A DNA stretch of 19,769 nt from Eubacteriales bacterium (GCA_028709565.1 JAQVWU010000015.1:1-19769); one strand, 5' to 3'; positions 1 to 7,066 are shown, counted from the first letter of the stretch. The notes: generated by a model not told the origin, from the sequence alone. Translations and numbers: made by a program.

Positions 1-1
1 G

Positions 2-1171
2 ATAATACTGTGTCTTTCCGCGCTGTCTGCCTTGATCGGTACCATAACATTAAAAATCATAGATACGCTGGAATATAGTAAGAACACCGAGAAAAATATA
101 GTAATAATAGATGAATCGGACGCACCGTATGCCATTGCATATTATGATATTTTATATTTTTATCCGGACAAATCGGATATCGAAGAAAAAAAGGATGTTG
201 CATTGTATAATCTGGAACATGCGGAACATACGGAAATTCCGGATGGCAAAAGCGCTTTGGTTCCGATAAATTTAAGTTATAATGACATTGGGTTGATTAA
301 CGAAACAGGATATAAACCGGACCTCGATTTATTGCTGCTGAGCGAGTTAAGCGTTGCATCGCAAAACGTTTTAAACGATAACATTGACAACAAAGATAAC
401 AAAGATAACATTGATAACATTCATAACATTGATAACATTGATAACATTGATGATAAAATTAATAAAATTGATAACAGTGATATTAATTATCGTTATGCGG
501 GCTCCGCCAAAACCAAAGAACAGCCTCTTGTTTTAATTCTTCATACACACGGTACCGAATCCTATGCCGCTGAAGGGGAGTTTTTTTATAATTCCGATTA
601 TGGGTTTCGGTCAGATGATATCGCGGAAAACGTCATATCGGTCGGTGCCGCCATGTCGGATACATTTGCCGCAAACGGTATACCCGCTGTCCACTGCGCT
701 GTTATGCATGACAAAGAATCATATTTAAATTCATATAAACGCGCTTCAGAAACTATAAATTTTTATTTGGATAAATATCCGTCTATTATACTGGTGCTTG
801 ACGTTCACAGGGACGCGCTGGTAAATTCCGCGGATGAAATCCTGAAACCGGTTACCACGGTTGAAATCAACGGCGAAACGGTGACTGCCGCCCAGATAAT
901 GTGTGTGGTGGGAACCGATTACCGCGGCGCGATACATCCCCAATGGCGTGATAATCTCGCGCTTGCTTTGAAATTGCGGTACAGTTTGGATTCCCTTTAT
1001 ACAAATCTGTCCCGTCCGATAAATCTGCGGGGGGCCGCCTTTAATCAGCAATATGCGCCGCTGTCTCTGCTGCTTGAAATAGGTTCCACCGGAAATACAC
1101 TTGCGGAGGCCCTTCGCAGCGGTGAGCTTGTCGCCAAAGCCCTGTCGGAAATATTAATGCAGATATTATAG
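2..1171 (+). CDS. spoIIP: SpoIIP, sporulation peptidoglycan hydrolase (5' end outside window)
   Basis: SpoIIP is a zinc-dependent amidase/endopeptidase. It acts with SpoIID and SpoIIM at the engulfing septum to thin peptidoglycan during endospore formation (family knowledge). The C-terminal two thirds carry the family signatures: HTHGTESY coded from about 542, LDVHRDA around 797-817, and a late LLEIGSTGNTLAEA near 1070-1110. These hold the expected metal-binding histidines and acidic residues. The frame is open to the window edge, and the first codons encode a hydrophobic stretch (ILCLSALSALIGTITL) that looks like the membrane anchor. The TTG at 32 falls inside this anchor, so the true start is upstream and the gene is 5'-partial. 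The region between anchor and catalytic domain contains an unusual Asp/Asn/Ile repeat (see 377-480). The stop lies one base from the stop of the converging acetyltransferase gene. Confidence 0.9.
   Translation: MILCLSALSALIGTITLKIIDTLEYSKNTEKNIVIIDESDAPYAIAYYDILYFYPDKSDIEEKKDVALYNLEHAEHTEIPDGKSALVPINLSYNDIGLINETGYKPDLDLLLLSELSVASQNVLNDNIDNKDNKDNIDNIHNIDNIDNIDDKINKIDNSDINYRYAGSAKTKEQPLVLILHTHGTESYAAEGEFFYNSDYGFRSDDIAENVISVGAAMSDTFAANGIPAVHCAVMHDKESYLNSYKRASETINFYLDKYPSIILVLDVHRDALVNSADEILKPVTTVEINGETVTAAQIMCVVGTDYRGAIHPQWRDNLALALKLRYSLDSLYTNLSRPINLRGAAFNQQYAPLSLLLEIGSTGNTLAEALRSGELVAKALSEILMQIL
377..480 (+). repeat. Degenerate 9-base tandem repeat inside spoIIP linker
   Basis: Units related to GATAACATT recur in frame and encode repeated Asp-Asn-Ile with Lys, His and Ser variants. 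The cleanest run is at about 405-450. It sits in the linker between the membrane anchor and the catalytic domain, where length and sequence are normally free to vary. This is probably a slippage-expanded low-complexity spacer with no enzymatic role. Confidence 0.8.
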
Positions 1172-1172
1172 T

Positions 1173-1646
1173 TCAATCCACATCCAGCATGTTTTTATAC
1201 ACACCCTGAGAAGCGGCTTCAATTATTGTAGCGCCGCATACCTTTTCATAGAATTCCGCGGGGCCGACCCACCCTATTATGGCATATCCGTAACCGATTT
1301 CACGCATGGCAATCATACACCTTAATGTCAGAGCCTTGCCGATACCGGTTCCTCTGGCCGACTCTATCACACCTACAGGTCCGAAATATCCCCGCGCTGT
1401 GGTATCATAACACGCAAATCCCAATATCTCTTTTCCTTTCACGGCAACAAAACATGAGCAAGGCGTGTTATACAACGCTTTTGTAAATTCATTTGCCCAG
1501 CCATCACTGAAGTTAACCCTGATAAATTCTTTAATGCGCGCTCCGTCCGGTGACATAGCGCGCTTTATTTTTATACCTTTGTCAAGGTCCTTACAGGGGT
1601 CAATAAACTCGGGCAGTTCATACAGTCTCACCAACATATCAGGCAT
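1173..1646 (-). CDS. GNAT-family N-acetyltransferase
   Basis: This is a 157-residue protein with a GNAT fold. The acetyl-CoA pyrophosphate-binding motif A is visible as ESARGTGIGKAL (R-G-T-G-I-G), preceded by the typical beta strand GYFGPVGVI and followed by a helix and the strand YAIIGWVGPAEFYEKVCGA. The last part matches the usual C-terminal 'Y/F-Y-x-K-x-G-A' segment. The substrate cannot be read from sequence. The ATG at 1646 has an AAAGGA-type ribosome site about 11 bases upstream, and a second in-frame ATG three codons later is an alternative. The gene converges tail to tail with spoIIP with a single base between the stops, so there is no room for a terminator. Upstream, 1647-1748 is AT-rich and probably holds its promoter, but I see no clear -35/-10 pair. 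Confidence 0.8.
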   Translation of the reverse strand: MPDMLVRLYELPEFIDPCKDLDKGIKIKRAMSPDGARIKEFIRVNFSDGWANEFTKALYNTPCSCFVAVKGKEILGFACYDTTARGYFGPVGVIESARGTGIGKALTLRCMIAMREIGYGYAIIGWVGPAEFYEKVCGATIIEAASQGVYKNMLDVD

Positions 1647-1748
1647 AATTTACTACTGTCCTTTCCGCGTTTTAATATATACATATGGATTTTATAATAA
1701 TATCGTGTTATAATAGATAACAGATATTTGATAGTTGACAGACAGCTG

Positions 1749-2525
1749 TTATTTATCCCACAACTCATGAACCTCGAGGAGGGATGGGAATACATAGTCT
1801 GCCGAATCGCTTTCAACATCCGGCTGTTTTGTTTCACCCGTCAGGACGAGTACCGAAGTAATGCCGTGACGTTTGCCGAACGCGATATCGGTATATAATC
1901 TGTCACCAAAAATAACCATATCTTTTGTGTTGACTTCCGTTATATCACAGATGGCATTTACAGCCTCCTTATGCGGCTTGCCAAAGTATTGCGGAGTTAC
2001 CCCCGTGGAAGCGGTCACCAGCGCCGCTATCGAACCGCTGTCCGGAATAAATCCGTTTTCAACGGGACAGTTAAAATCCGGGTGTGTGCATAAGTATTCC
2101 GCGCCGTTATGTATAAGCTGACACGCTATACGCAGTTTTTCGTAGGTCAGGGTAGTGTCAAAGCTTGTGACAACAATATCCGCCTCTTCAGACAGCTGAA
2201 CATTACCTGCGATAAACTGTTCGCAAAGTTCCGGTGTTCCGACAAGGAATACCTTTTTACCGGCCCGGTGGCAATTCAGATACCTGATTGTAACATCACC
2301 GGAGGTCAGCAATTCTTCCCGGGAAGGATTTAATCCCAGCCGTGTCAGTTTGTTCATGTAATGTTCCGGCGAATGTGACGCGTTATTGGTAAAAAACAAT
2401 ATCTTTTTTCCTTCCCGGCGTAATGCCGATATAAAATCAACAGCGAACGGAAATACACGGCTGCCGAGATATATGGTACCGTCCATATCAAATATATACA
2501 ACTTTTTACTTTGTAAATAATGCAT
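1749..2525 (-). CDS. HAD-superfamily hydrolase, subfamily IIA (NagD-like phosphatase)
   Basis: This 258-residue protein is a haloacid dehalogenase-type sugar or nucleotide phosphatase. Motif I is IFDMDGTIYLG, with nucleophile D13 and acid/base D15. Motif II is FFTNNAS. The C2-cap family contributes the conserved GKPHKEA lysine, and motif III is FGDRLYTDI. This set is typical of the NagD/AraL/p-nitrophenylphosphatase group; the physiological substrate is unknown. The open frame extends upstream to 2744, but those residues lie antisense to the kinase gene. I chose the ATG at 2525 because a GAGGT ribosome site sits 6 bases upstream and the protein then begins at the normal distance from motif I. 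It is divergent from the pantothenate kinase gene across 46 bases. Confidence 0.9.
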   Translation of the reverse strand: MHYLQSKKLYIFDMDGTIYLGSRVFPFAVDFISALRREGKKILFFTNNASHSPEHYMNKLTRLGLNPSREELLTSGDVTIRYLNCHRAGKKVFLVGTPELCEQFIAGNVQLSEEADIVVTSFDTTLTYEKLRIACQLIHNGAEYLCTHPDFNCPVENGFIPDSGSIAALVTASTGVTPQYFGKPHKEAVNAICDITEVNTKDMVIFGDRLYTDIAFGKRHGITSVLVLTGETKQPDVESDSADYVFPSLLEVHELWDK

Positions 2526-2571
2526 GTTTACCTCAATTAACACGAATAAAACGAAAAAAACGGAGGACCTT
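2526..2571. promoter_or_regulatory. 46-base divergent intergenic region with two ribosome binding sites
   Basis: The region holds a minus-strand GAGGT (about 2531-2535) for the phosphatase and a plus-strand GGAGG (2562-2566) for the kinase. Little room remains for promoters, so each gene's promoter must overlap the start of the other gene. I could not identify a convincing -35/-10 pair for either. Confidence 0.6.
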
Positions 2572-3393
2572 ATGAATACTGTGATAGGAATAGACGTGGG
2601 CGGCAGTACCACAAAGATTGTCGGGTTTAAGGAAGACGGCACATTAATTGAGCCTATGTCTGTACGTTCAGCTGACCCGCTGACCTCAATATACGGAGCA
2701 TTCGGTAAATTCACGGCTGTCAACTCACTGGAATTGAACAGCATAAAAAGAGTTATGGTAACCGGTATAGGTTCATCCTATATAACAAAGCCGATATACG
2801 GCTTAATTTGTGAGAATGTGCCCGAATTCACCTGTATAGGTCTGGGAGGAATGTATCTTTCCAGATTAAATCGCTGTATAGTTGTCAGTATGGGGACCGG
2901 CACAGCTATTGTTCATGCTCAAAAGGGACACGGTATGGAATACCTGGGCGGAACCGGCGTCGGAGGCGGCACCCTTATGGGATTGTCAAAGATGCTGTTG
3001 GGCATGGATACCATCAGCCATATCGTAGAACTGGCTTCAGGCGGAGACCTGAATAAGGTTGACCTGCGAATTCGTGATATTACCAATAAAGACATTCTGC
3101 CGGGAATGCCGGTAGACATGACAGCCTCAAATTTCGGAAAAATCAGTGATATTGCCTCCAAAAGCGATATTGCGCTGGCTATAATAAATATGGTATTTGA
3201 GACAATCGGCATGTGTGCTATCTTTGCCGCACGCAATTATAAAATACGCGATATTGTTCTCACCGGCAACCTTACAAATATTCCGCAATCACATAAAATA
3301 TTTGATAATCTCAATATTATGTTCGATATGAATTTCATCATACCCGAACGCGCCCAATTCGGTCCGGTTATCGGGGCAGCGCTGTCCGCCTAG
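2572..3393 (+). CDS. coaW: Type II pantothenate kinase
   Basis: This enzyme phosphorylates pantothenate with ATP, the first step of coenzyme A synthesis, in the cytosol. The 273-residue protein has the ASKHA (actin-like ATPase) fold. The phosphate-1 loop IGIDVGGSTTKIVGF is at the N-terminus, followed by a short MVTGIGSSYI segment and an ENVPEF stretch. The central CIVVSMGTGTAIV motif (phosphate 2) leads into the glycine-rich YLGGTGVGGGTLMGL characteristic of type II kinases. The adenosine-side motif RDIVLTGNLTNIP lies near the end. The ATG at 2572 has GGAGG five bases upstream; an in-frame ATG at 2524 would overlap the divergent gene's start and lacks a ribosome site. Type II enzymes such as that of Staphylococcus aureus resist feedback inhibition by CoA. 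A BadF/BadG-type ATPase is a less likely alternative. Confidence 0.87.
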   Translation: MNTVIGIDVGGSTTKIVGFKEDGTLIEPMSVRSADPLTSIYGAFGKFTAVNSLELNSIKRVMVTGIGSSYITKPIYGLICENVPEFTCIGLGGMYLSRLNRCIVVSMGTGTAIVHAQKGHGMEYLGGTGVGGGTLMGLSKMLLGMDTISHIVELASGGDLNKVDLRIRDITNKDILPGMPVDMTASNFGKISDIASKSDIALAIINMVFETIGMCAIFAARNYKIRDIVLTGNLTNIPQSHKIFDNLNIMFDMNFIIPERAQFGPVIGAALSA

Positions 3394-3428
3394 ACCGGAT
3401 GTAAATTCGAAAATGATACCATAATCAT

Positions 3429-3468
3429 ACGCTTTCACGGATGGAATAAACCCCATCCGTGAAAGCGT
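3429..3468. terminator. Strong hairpin terminator between coaW and rplQ
   Basis: A perfect 16-base-pair stem (arms 3429-3444 and 3453-3468) with an 8-base loop starts 35 bases after the kinase stop. The plus-strand side continues as TTTAT, fitting an intrinsic terminator for coaW. It also lies 42 bases beyond the rplQ stop on the minus strand. On that strand the following U-tract is poor, so a role in ending the ribosomal cluster is likely but less certain. A second, weaker 6-base-pair stem (3480-3485 with 3496-3501) sits between it and rplQ. Confidence 0.85.
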
Positions 3469-3510
3469 TTTATGGCATTGCCGGTTTTATGTGTCACCGG
3501 CCTGTTGTTA

Positions 3511-3921
3511 TTAATCGGTTTTAATTTTTTCTTTTTTTTCTTTGCTTTTCTTATCTTCTTTTTTATGCTCCTCGGCTTCTCCGATAAGCTTGATTAAAGC
3601 CATCTCCGCACCGTCGCCTCTGCGGGGACCCAGCTTATATATGCTTGTATATCCTCCGTTGCGTTCCGCATATTTCGGAGCGATTGTATTAAAAAGCTTG
3701 GAAACAACATCTTCTTTCGTTATATATGCAAGAGCGATACGGCGTGTAGCAAGCGTATTTTTCTTGCCGAGTGTTATCATTTTTTCAGCTTCACTGCGAA
3801 CTTCCTTGGCTTTTGCCGCGGTTGTTTCGATGGCACCATTTTCCAGCAGATAAGTAACCATACCACGCAGCATCGAATTGCGATGAGCGGTTGTTCTGCC
3901 GAGTTTTCTGTTCCCAGGCAT
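3511..3921 (-). CDS. rplQ: 50S ribosomal protein L17
   Basis: L17 is a large-subunit protein near the peptide exit side. The family start MPGNRKLGRTTAHRNSMLRG and the segment YTSIYKLGPRRGDGAEMALIKLI are clear. At 136 residues it exceeds the family core of roughly 115; the extra length is a charged tail from about residue 117 made mostly of Lys and Glu. GGAGGG lies 9 bases upstream of the ATG. It is the last gene of the cluster and is followed by the hairpin at 3429-3468. Confidence 0.97.
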   Translation of the reverse strand: MPGNRKLGRTTAHRNSMLRGMVTYLLENGAIETTAAKAKEVRSEAEKMITLGKKNTLATRRIALAYITKEDVVSKLFNTIAPKYAERNGGYTSIYKLGPRRGDGAEMALIKLIGEAEEHKKEDKKSKEKKEKIKTD

Positions 3922-3978
3922 GTTTGGGACCCTCCTTTTGTTCTGTTTGACTGTATATAATCACATTGACGATCATTA

Positions 3979-4017
3979 ATTATAAGCGTAAAATAACCGC
4001 TCCGGTGATTTTATTAC
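3979..4017 (-). promoter_or_regulatory. Possible -10 box and imperfect hairpin in rpoA-rplQ gap
   Basis: The 130-base gap between rpoA and rplQ holds a perfect minus-strand TATAAT (3979-3984). Just upstream is an imperfect hairpin (about 3989-3999 pairing with 4003-4013, one mismatch, 3-base loop). No recognisable -35 lies 17-18 bases upstream of the TATAAT. It could be an internal promoter for rplQ, a partial attenuator, or chance in AT-rich spacer. Confidence 0.3.
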
Positions 4018-4051
4018 TGTTAATGATTTTTATACGAACGATATTCTTCGG

Positions 4052-5002
4052 TTATTCTTCGTTCTTCCTCAAATCAAGACCGAGTGAATGAAGCTTTTGG
4101 ATTACCTCTTCAAGGGATTTTTTGCCCAGATTGCGGACCTTCATCATATCTTCCTCTGTTTTGTTTATTAAATCCTCGACTGTATCAATGCCCGCGCGTT
4201 TGAGACAGTTAAAGCTTCTCACAGACATGTCAAGCTCCTCAATGGTCATCTCAAGGACCTTTTCCTTAATTGTTTCTTCGCGCTCAACCATAATCTCTGC
4301 CTTCTTCGCTTCATCCGAAAGATCCACGAACAGGCTGAGATGCTCATTGAGTATCTTGGCTCCAAGCGAAACGGCTTCCTTGGCGGAAATGGTTCCGTTT
4401 GTCAGCACTTCAAGCGTAAGCTTATCGTAATCGGTATTGCTTCCGACGCGGGTATTTTCAACCGCATAACTCACATTGTATACGGGCGTGTATATCGAGT
4501 CGGTATATATAATCCCGATTGTCGGCTGATTCAATTGTTTGTTTTTTTCCTGCGAAACATAACCGCGTCCTCGATCAAAGGTAAGCTCCATATATAAACG
4601 TACATTTTCACCGAGAGTCGCGATATGATGTTCGGGGTTTAAAATCTCAATATCGGCATCCTGTTTGATATCACCGGCCGTGGCTTCACATTCACCGGTC
4701 ATATCGAGAACCACCGTCTTAGGCCCTTCGCTGTGTAATTTTGCCGTAATACCCTTGACATTTAAGACGATTTCTGTGACATCTTCCTTGACACCCTGGA
4801 TAGTTGAGATTTCATGAAGAACACCGTCAATTTTAATATAAATCACCGCAACACCAGGGAGCGAACTTAAAAGAACGCGGCGCAGTGAATTGCCAAGGGT
4901 TGTTCCGTAGCCTCTCTCTAAAGGTTCTACTATAAATTTACCGTTTTTACCGTCATCACTTAAATTAACTGTGGCAATATTCGGCTTTTCTATTTCAATC
5001 AT
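4052..5002 (-). CDS. rpoA: DNA-directed RNA polymerase subunit alpha
   Basis: Alpha forms the dimer on which RNA polymerase assembles, and it contacts upstream promoter DNA and activators. The 316-residue length is normal. The N-terminal domain starts MIEIEKPNI and carries FIVEPLERGYGTTLGNSLRRVLLSSLPG, the dimerisation and beta-contact core. A linker of about 20 residues leads to the C-terminal domain with SVRSFNCLKRAGIDTVEDLI and RNLGKKSLEEV, the helix-hairpin-helix DNA-binding segment. AGGAGGG precedes the ATG. It lies between rpsD and rplQ, as in many Clostridia. Confidence 0.98.
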   Translation of the reverse strand: MIEIEKPNIATVNLSDDGKNGKFIVEPLERGYGTTLGNSLRRVLLSSLPGVAVIYIKIDGVLHEISTIQGVKEDVTEIVLNVKGITAKLHSEGPKTVVLDMTGECEATAGDIKQDADIEILNPEHHIATLGENVRLYMELTFDRGRGYVSQEKNKQLNQPTIGIIYTDSIYTPVYNVSYAVENTRVGSNTDYDKLTLEVLTNGTISAKEAVSLGAKILNEHLSLFVDLSDEAKKAEIMVEREETIKEKVLEMTIEELDMSVRSFNCLKRAGIDTVEDLINKTEEDMMKVRNLGKKSLEEVIQKLHSLGLDLRKNEE

Positions 5003-5110
5003 TAATATTCCCTCCTACTAGTTGTGACAATTTTGGGTTACTAGTCACCGGCACCAACATAACTCAAGACCCCACGGCAAGGGAGCTATCTACTGCCGGC
5101 AGGGATTTCA
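5003..5110 (-). promoter_or_regulatory. Structured rpsD-rpoA intercistronic spacer
   Basis: The spacer contains two copies of the palindrome ACTAGT (5017-5022 and 5040-5045) that can pair with each other immediately upstream of the rpoA ribosome site (CCTCC at 5011-5015 on the plus strand). GTGAC/GTCAC arms at 5024-5028 and 5044-5048 form a competing pairing. Nearer rpsD are the palindrome CTGCCGGCAG (5093-5102) and CGGCA/TGCCG arms (5075-5079 and 5094-5098). This suggests RNA structure that could modulate rpoA translation or RNA processing; function is inferred only. Confidence 0.4.
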
Positions 5111-5737
5111 TTACTTGGAATACAACTCAACGATAAGATGCTCTTCAAACGGGAAGTCTACATCCTGACGTGTCGGAACAGCATTTACGACAGCTGATAC
5201 ATTGGTTTTATCAACATCAAGCCATTTGGGGGCGATACGTGTTTCAAGCCCTTCTATCAGTTCCTTTATTTTTGCGGATGAACGGCTTGTTTCATTTAAT
5301 GTTATAACATCTCCGACTTTCACGATAAGCGAAGGAACCGAAACCTTTTTACCGTTAAGTCTGAAGTGAGCGTGCAGAACAAGCTGACGGGCTTCTTTAC
5401 GGCTTTCTGCCATGCCCATTCTGTAGACAACATTATCAAGGCGGCTCTCAAGTAAGCTTAAAAGATTCTCACCCGTAACGCCCTTTGCGCGGTCTGCTTT
5501 TACGAAATAATTTTTAAACTGGGCTTCCTGCACACCGTAAAAGCGTCTTGCTTTCTGCTTTTCACGTAATTGAAGTCCGTATTCTTTAAGCTTTTTATTT
5601 GCGGCTCCGTGTTGACCCGGTGCCGATGGTCTTCTGTCAACAGAGCATTTACCCGTAAGGCATCGATCACCCTTTAAAAAGAGTTTCATTCCCTCTCTGC
5701 GGCATAATCTGCAAACCGGACCTATATATCTTGCCAT
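5111..5737 (-). CDS. rpsD: 30S ribosomal protein S4 (zinc-binding form)
   Basis: S4 nucleates 30S assembly by binding the 5' domain of 16S rRNA. In E. coli and Bacillus subtilis it also represses its own mRNA. The 208-residue protein begins MARYIGPVCRLCRREG. Cysteines at 9, 12, 26 and 31 form the zinc-site pattern of the C+ version seen in Thermus. The S4 RNA-binding domain follows (SRLDNVVYRMGMAESRKEAR, then GDVITL). AAGGAGG lies 11 bases before the ATG, and the 150-base leader has several inverted repeats. Confidence 0.98.
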   Translation of the reverse strand: MARYIGPVCRLCRREGMKLFLKGDRCLTGKCSVDRRPSAPGQHGAANKKLKEYGLQLREKQKARRFYGVQEAQFKNYFVKADRAKGVTGENLLSLLESRLDNVVYRMGMAESRKEARQLVLHAHFRLNGKKVSVPSLIVKVGDVITLNETSRSSAKIKELIEGLETRIAPKWLDVDKTNVSAVVNAVPTRQDVDFPFEEHLIVELYSK

Positions 5738-5887
5738 ATCTTTGTAGTTTCCTCCTTACAGAATTTCTGTAGTTTAACTAAAGCGTTAGTTTAATGCGGC
5801 AGATAACTGACGCGCGTCTGTCTATATTATTTGGCTGTCTTTTACAAAATAATCTAATAAGTCCAAACAATCCAATCGATTTATATT
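5738..5887 (-). promoter_or_regulatory. rpsD leader with multiple inverted repeats
   Basis: The spacer is unusually long for this cluster. In transcription order it contains the palindrome GACGCGCGTC (5809-5818), a 6-base-pair hairpin with a 4-base loop (arms 5776-5781 and 5786-5791), and ACAGAA/TTCTGT arms (5758-5763 and 5765-5770) that abut the ribosome site AAGGAGG (5751-5757). A structure touching the ribosome site is what an autogenous S4 operator would look like, but I cannot match it to a known S4 leader by eye. Confidence 0.45.
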
Positions 5888-6286
5888 TTATACACGGCGG
5901 CGTTTAGGAGGACGACAGCCGTTATGCGGTATGGGAGTAACATCCTTAATCATATTTATTTCAAGCCCGACGGCCTGCAAAGCGCGAATTGCCGCTTCCC
6001 GTCCCGAACCGGGACCCTTTACATATACTTCAACGGTCTTCATTCCATGTTCCATTGCCAGCTTCGCCGCCGTTTCGGCAGCCATCTGCGCCGCAAACGG
6101 GGTTGATTTGCGCGAACCCTTAAAACCCAACTCACCCGCGGAAGCCCATGAAACAGCATTGCCGCCTGAATCTGTTATGGTTATGATAGTATTATTAAAG
6201 GTCGCTCTTATATGAGCCGCGCCGCGTTCGATGTTTTTGCGCTCACGACGCTTTTTTATCACCTTTTTTACTGCTGTTTGTGCCAT
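5888..6286 (-). CDS. rpsK: 30S ribosomal protein S11
   Basis: S11 sits on the 30S platform beside the E site and contacts S7 and S18. The 132-residue protein has the family core GAAHIRATFNNTIITITD, then ASAGELGFKGSRKSTPFAAQ and GPGSGREAAIRALQ. It ends in VTPIPHNGCRPPKRRRV, the near-invariant C-terminus. AAAGGAG lies upstream of the ATG, and rpsM ends 18 bases before the start. Confidence 0.98.
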   Translation of the reverse strand: MAQTAVKKVIKKRRERKNIERGAAHIRATFNNTIITITDSGGNAVSWASAGELGFKGSRKSTPFAAQMAAETAAKLAMEHGMKTVEVYVKGPGSGREAAIRALQAVGLEINMIKDVTPIPHNGCRPPKRRRV

Positions 6287-6304
6287 ATTGACGTTGTCAC
6301 TCCT

Positions 6305-6673
6305 TTACTTCTTTTTATTTGCTATTGTCTTAACAGGTCCCTTGCGGGTTCTTGCGTTGGTTTTTGTGCGCTGACCTCTTACAGGCAGCCCTTTTCTGTG
6401 CCTGGTGCCGCGATAACAATTGATTTCAATCAACCGTTTTATATCAAGAGCTACATCACGGCGAAGATCACCTTCAACTTTATAATTATCTTCTATTTCG
6501 TCACGAAGCTTGGCAATTTGATCATCCGTAAGATCCTTGGCACGTGTATCAGGATTAATGCCGGTTGTCTTTAATATTTTGTTGGAGGTGCTTCTTCCTA
6601 TACCGTAAATATAGGTGAGAGCGAGTTCAACTCGCTTTTGATTAGGTATATCTACGCCTGCAATACGAGCCAT
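6305..6673 (-). CDS. rpsM: 30S ribosomal protein S13
   Basis: S13 lies in the 30S head, forms intersubunit bridges and reaches toward the P-site tRNA with its basic tail. The 122-residue sequence opens MARIAGVDIPNQKRVELALT and has the YIGIG-type helix-hairpin segment (YIYGIGRSTSNKIL). It contains RHRKGLPVRGQRTKTNARTR and ends with a lysine-rich tail. AAGGAG precedes the ATG. It follows rpmJ by 31 bases. Confidence 0.98.
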   Translation of the reverse strand: MARIAGVDIPNQKRVELALTYIYGIGRSTSNKILKTTGINPDTRAKDLTDDQIAKLRDEIEDNYKVEGDLRRDVALDIKRLIEINCYRGTRHRKGLPVRGQRTKTNARTRKGPVKTIANKKK

Positions 6674-6705
6674 CTTTTTCCTTCACTCCTTAGTAAATTG
6701 TAGGT

Positions 6706-6819
6706 TCATCCCTGTCTCTGCTTGTGTTTGGGGTTTTCGCAGATAACCATGACTTTTCCGTGACGTTTGATTATCTTGCACTTTTCACATATTTTTTTGA
6801 CGGATGGCTTGACTTTCAT
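6706..6819 (-). CDS. rpmJ: 50S ribosomal protein L36 (zinc-binding form)
   Basis: This 37-residue gene is easily missed because of its size. The product starts MKVKPSVKKICEKCKIIKRH and ends CENPKHKQRQG. Residues C11, C14, C27 and H32 give the CCCH zinc knuckle of the canonical L36, which binds 23S rRNA near the L7/L12 stalk base. The length matches the bacterial standard. The upstream sequence on the minus strand, AGAAAGGAATGGTATAA, supplies an AAAGGA ribosome site. It sits between infA and rpsM, the standard position. Confidence 0.98.
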   Translation of the reverse strand: MKVKPSVKKICEKCKIIKRHGKVMVICENPKHKQRQG

Positions 6820-6834
6820 TTATACCATTCCTTT

Positions 6835-7053
6835 CTATTTCGCCCGCCAGGTGATTCGTCCCTTAGTGAGGTCATAAACCGATACCTCTACCGTTACTTT
6901 ATCGCCCGGCAAAATCCATATATAATTCATTCTGAGTTTTCCGGATATATGCGCGTTAATTATGTGCCCGTTGGGCAATTTCACCTTAAATGTGGCGTTA
7001 GGCATCGCTTCGATAACCTGACCTTCGAATTCCATTATATCATCTTTAGGCAG
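6835..7053 (-). CDS. infA: Translation initiation factor IF-1, apparent CTG start
   Basis: IF-1 occupies the 30S A site during initiation and enhances IF-2 and IF-3 action. The OB-fold protein shows EGQVIEAMPNATFKVKLPNG, HISGKLRMNYI and PGDKVTVEVSVYDLTKGRI. An ATG exists at 7035, but it is about 25 bases from the GGAGG (7061-7065) and would drop the usual first six residues. Reading back to the CTG at 7051-7053 gives an N-terminus (M)PKDDIMEFEG that aligns one for one with the family MAKEDxIEVEG. It also gives exactly 72 residues, the standard length, with 7-base spacing from GGAGG. The codon just upstream, ATT (7054-7056), is a second non-AUG option. I therefore annotate the CTG start. The gene follows the KOW protein by 28 bases. 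Confidence 0.9.
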   Translation of the reverse strand: MPKDDIMEFEGQVIEAMPNATFKVKLPNGHIINAHISGKLRMNYIWILPGDKVTVEVSVYDLTKGRITWRAK

Positions 7054-7066
7054 AATAATCCCTCCT
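7051..7066 (-). promoter_or_regulatory. Ribosome binding site deciding the infA start
   Basis: On the minus strand AGGAGGG (7060-7066) is followed by ATTATT and then CTG (7053-7051). The spacing from GGAGG is 7 bases for CTG, 4 for the second ATT and 25 for the first in-frame ATG. This supports non-AUG initiation unless there is a sequencing error in the codon. Confidence 0.75.

Noticed and set aside
32..34. TTG as start of spoIIP
   Set aside because: It lies inside the hydrophobic anchor and the frame is open to the window edge, so the gene starts outside the window.
746..1051. Minus-strand open frame inside spoIIP
   Set aside because: Shadow of the coding frame; no ribosome site or domain features.
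1735..1740. Perfect TTGACA on the plus strand
   Set aside because: No -10 box at suitable spacing and no plus-strand gene downstream; treated as chance.
2526..2744. N-terminal extension of the HAD phosphatase
   Set aside because: It is antisense to the kinase gene, does not resemble the family, and a well placed ribosome site supports the start at 2525.
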